The position numbers were made by a program, and so were the translations under genes. Below, in pieces: positions 4,766 through 5,854 of a stretch of DNA of 5,854 nucleotides. Position 1 is the first letter of the stretch. The number at the start of each line of letters is the position of its first letter. The DNA comes from a bacterium. Its GTDB lineage: Bacteria > Sumerlaeota > Sumerlaeia > MVZB01. The stretch covers positions 1 to 5,854 of the forward strand of contig JAMCWS010000020.1 in NCBI GenBank assembly GCA_023480605.1, written 5' to 3'. The notes below the pieces were generated by a model. That model searched no databases and had not been told where the DNA came from. It saw only the letters and a program-made list of their open reading frames with translations.

Positions 4766-5677
4766 TCATCCCATCCAGGGCCGCCCGCGACTGGCCGCCG
4801 CGGCCACCGCCTCGCGCGCGATCGCGGCGTCTTCCTTAACCTCGAAATCGAACATGCCCGCCAGAATGAAATCCGCCCCGTGGCTGAAGGCGTAGGTAAA
4901 CGCGTCGCGCGGCGGAATGGCTCCGGCGGCCATCACCTTGTATGCAATCCATGGTTTTTTGACCGTCGCCATGACCGCTGCCGTCTCGCCGGGTTCTTTG
5001 CACCAATAGCCGGGCACTTCGCTGTGAGCTTCCTTGAGCTCCTCGGGCCGGGGCGCGCCGGGGTAGTTGAGATGGTGAAACGTCTTGACGTAGTATTCGG
5101 CCCCAAGATCGTTCTTCTCGCAAAAGTTAACCACGTTCAAATCGTGGCAGGCCACCCCGGCCGGCAGGCCGGCCATCTTGATGTCGTCCAGGGCCCGGGC
5201 GATCACGTCGCGCTTGCCGTCGGCGCACAACCGATCGGCCGGATTGCCGTGCAGATACATGGCGGCCACCCCGTCCGAGGCGAGAGCGTAGACCCGTTCG
5301 CGGAAAGCATCCATGTTTTCGGGCTCAAGCGTGGGCGCCACGATCCACTGGAGTTTGCCCCCGTTCCGGTCGCGGTGTTGCTTCAGGATGCGCAGGCAGG
5401 TCGCGTCCTCGTGCAGCATGATGGCGTTGACGCCCTGGCTCTCGGCGGCGGCGAATGTCTCGAGGATCTTATCCTCGCTATTGTAATGGCGCGAAAGGTT
5501 ATTGACAAACCTCAATCCGCGGGAGTGCACAAAAAACGTAATCAGGTTGCAGCCCAGGATCAGGCGGCTGAGCTCGACCGACCCGATCCGGCCCCGCGGC
5601 AGCGGCGTGACGGCCTCGCCGGGGGAGGCGGCGGCCGGGGGGGGCGCGGCTTGCCCGCCCGTGCCCCCCGGACCCAA
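4766..5677 (-). CDS. TIM-barrel protein, aldo/keto-reductase-like, function unknown, probably exported
   Basis: I do not know a characterised member. From the TTG at 5677 the product has 303 residues. After a Gly/Ala/Pro-rich linker (1-24) comes RGRIGSVELSRLILGCNLI (28-46), which resembles the opening of aldo/keto reductases. Alternating strands and helices follow: GVNAIMLHED (82-91), LQWIVAPTL (109-117), GVAAMYLHGN (136-145), AGVACHDLNVV (173-183), AEYYVKTFHHLN (193-204), PWIAYKVMAAGAIPP (242-256) and GADFILAGMFDFEV (267-280). His and Asp/Glu residues at strand ends (H89, E90, D91, H143, H178, D179, H201) could form an active site or bind metal. The start is doubtful: the same frame continues upstream as DVIKGTLLASAGGALAAGLG, a signal-peptide-like stretch, without a start codon, while ATGs at 5733 and 5739 are one base out of frame. 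No Shine-Dalgarno supports the TTG. The permease gene follows after 66 bp. Confidence 0.8.
   Translation of the reverse strand: MGPGGTGGQAAPPPAAASPGEAVTPLPRGRIGSVELSRLILGCNLITFFVHSRGLRFVNNLSRHYNSEDKILETFAAAESQGVNAIMLHEDATCLRILKQHRDRNGGKLQWIVAPTLEPENMDAFRERVYALASDGVAAMYLHGNPADRLCADGKRDVIARALDDIKMAGLPAGVACHDLNVVNFCEKNDLGAEYYVKTFHHLNYPGAPRPEELKEAHSEVPGYWCKEPGETAAVMATVKKPWIAYKVMAAGAIPPRDAFTYAFSHGADFILAGMFDFEVKEDAAIAREAVAAAASRGRPWMG
5637..5644. repeat. Run of eight G (C on the coding strand) inside the TIM-barrel reading frame
   Basis: An uninterrupted G8 run in the part encoding the Gly/Ala/Pro linker. Such runs slip during replication and are error-prone in sequencing. A gain of one base here would join the frame of the upstream ATGs (5733, 5739) to the barrel, because that frame has no stop between 5733 and this run. 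Confidence 0.8.
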
Positions 5678-5757
5678 GCCGGCGGCGAGCGCCCCGCCGG
5701 CCGAGGCCAGCAGCGTTCCCTTGATGACGTCATTGACATCGACCCTTTGATCTACGA

Positions 5758-5854
5758 GTGAAGCTGGACACCCAGGACTGGTACACGGAAGACGATGTGA
5801 ATGCCGTGGCCCGTCTGGTCCACGAGGGGGGCAAGCAGTCTGCCTTGGATAAGA
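5758..5854 (+). CDS. Start of a divergent gene, product unidentified (truncated by the window edge)
   Basis: From the GTG at 5758 the plus strand reads MKLDTQDWYTEDDVNAVARL and continues open for 32 codons to the edge. The composition (acidic, with W, Y, K, D, E) and mostly G/C third positions look like real protein, and better than the minus-strand frames over the same bases. The frame is closed upstream by a TGA at 5734, so the start must be this GTG or a later one; no Shine-Dalgarno is visible. The pattern WYTEDDVNAVARLV loosely recalls the first helix of DegT/DnrJ-type aminotransferases, but about 30 residues are too few to name it. If right, it is transcribed away from the TIM-barrel gene. 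Confidence 0.4.
   Translation, partial: MKLDTQDWYTEDDVNAVARLVHEGGKQSALDK

Noticed and set aside
4712..5761. 349-codon plus-strand frame opposite the TIM-barrel gene
   Set aside because: Antisense to the clearly structured barrel protein. Its tail LDDVIDIDPLIYE looks protein-like but is explained as the reverse of the signal-like stretch.
1..5854. CRISPR array, tRNA or rRNA gene, insertion sequence, toxin-antitoxin or defence module
   Set aside because: No regularly spaced repeats, no tRNA-like cloverleaf with a CCA end, no transposase or terminal inverted repeats, and no gene pair of that type was seen on either strand.

Overview
This is a GC-rich stretch of bacterial chromosome with strongly G/C-ending codons. 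It carries four complete genes and the front part of a fifth, all on the minus strand, plus the possible beginning of a divergent plus-strand gene at the right edge. I see no phage, transposon, CRISPR, tRNA or rRNA signal. The gene set (SerA, GrpE, a bifunctional-type prepilin peptidase, a MacB/FtsX-type permease) is typical of a diderm, free-living bacterium. The extracytoplasmic-looking TIM-barrel protein recalls sequences common in planctomycete-like, Hydrogenedentes-like or Sumerlaeota-like lineages, but that placement is a memory-based inference, not something the window proves.

Layout in transcription order (right to left). At 5677-4766 lies a TIM-barrel, aldo/keto-reductase-like protein of unknown function, whose start is unclear and may be disturbed by a one-base frame break. 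After 66 bp rich in palindromes comes the MacB-type permease (4699-3386), closed by a strong 13-bp hairpin at 3316-3347. A 351-bp intergenic region (3035-3385) holds a good candidate promoter and two 23-bp near-repeats placed on either side of it. Then come grpE (3034-2444) and, 55 bp later, the prepilin peptidase gene (2388-1324), which probably share a transcript. A terminator-like hairpin (1207-1226) follows. The last gap (982-1323) also contains a candidate promoter and a structured leader for serA, which starts at 981 and runs off the left edge with its C-terminal domains unseen. On the plus strand, a protein-like reading frame starts near 5758 and leaves at the right edge.

The genes do not form one obvious pathway. 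SerA makes the first step of serine synthesis, GrpE is the DnaK nucleotide exchange factor, the peptidase matures type IV pilin or type II secretion pseudopilins, and the permease is half of an ABC system acting across the envelope. The most interesting points are the uncharacterised TIM-barrel protein and its start problem, the His/Arg-rich N-terminal tail of GrpE, the grpE-prepilin peptidase pairing without hrcA, dnaK or pilin genes, the MacB-type permease without an adjacent ATPase, the repeat-flanked grpE promoter, and the mutually exclusive hairpins in the serA leader. I found no convincing evidence of a new multi-gene system in this window.
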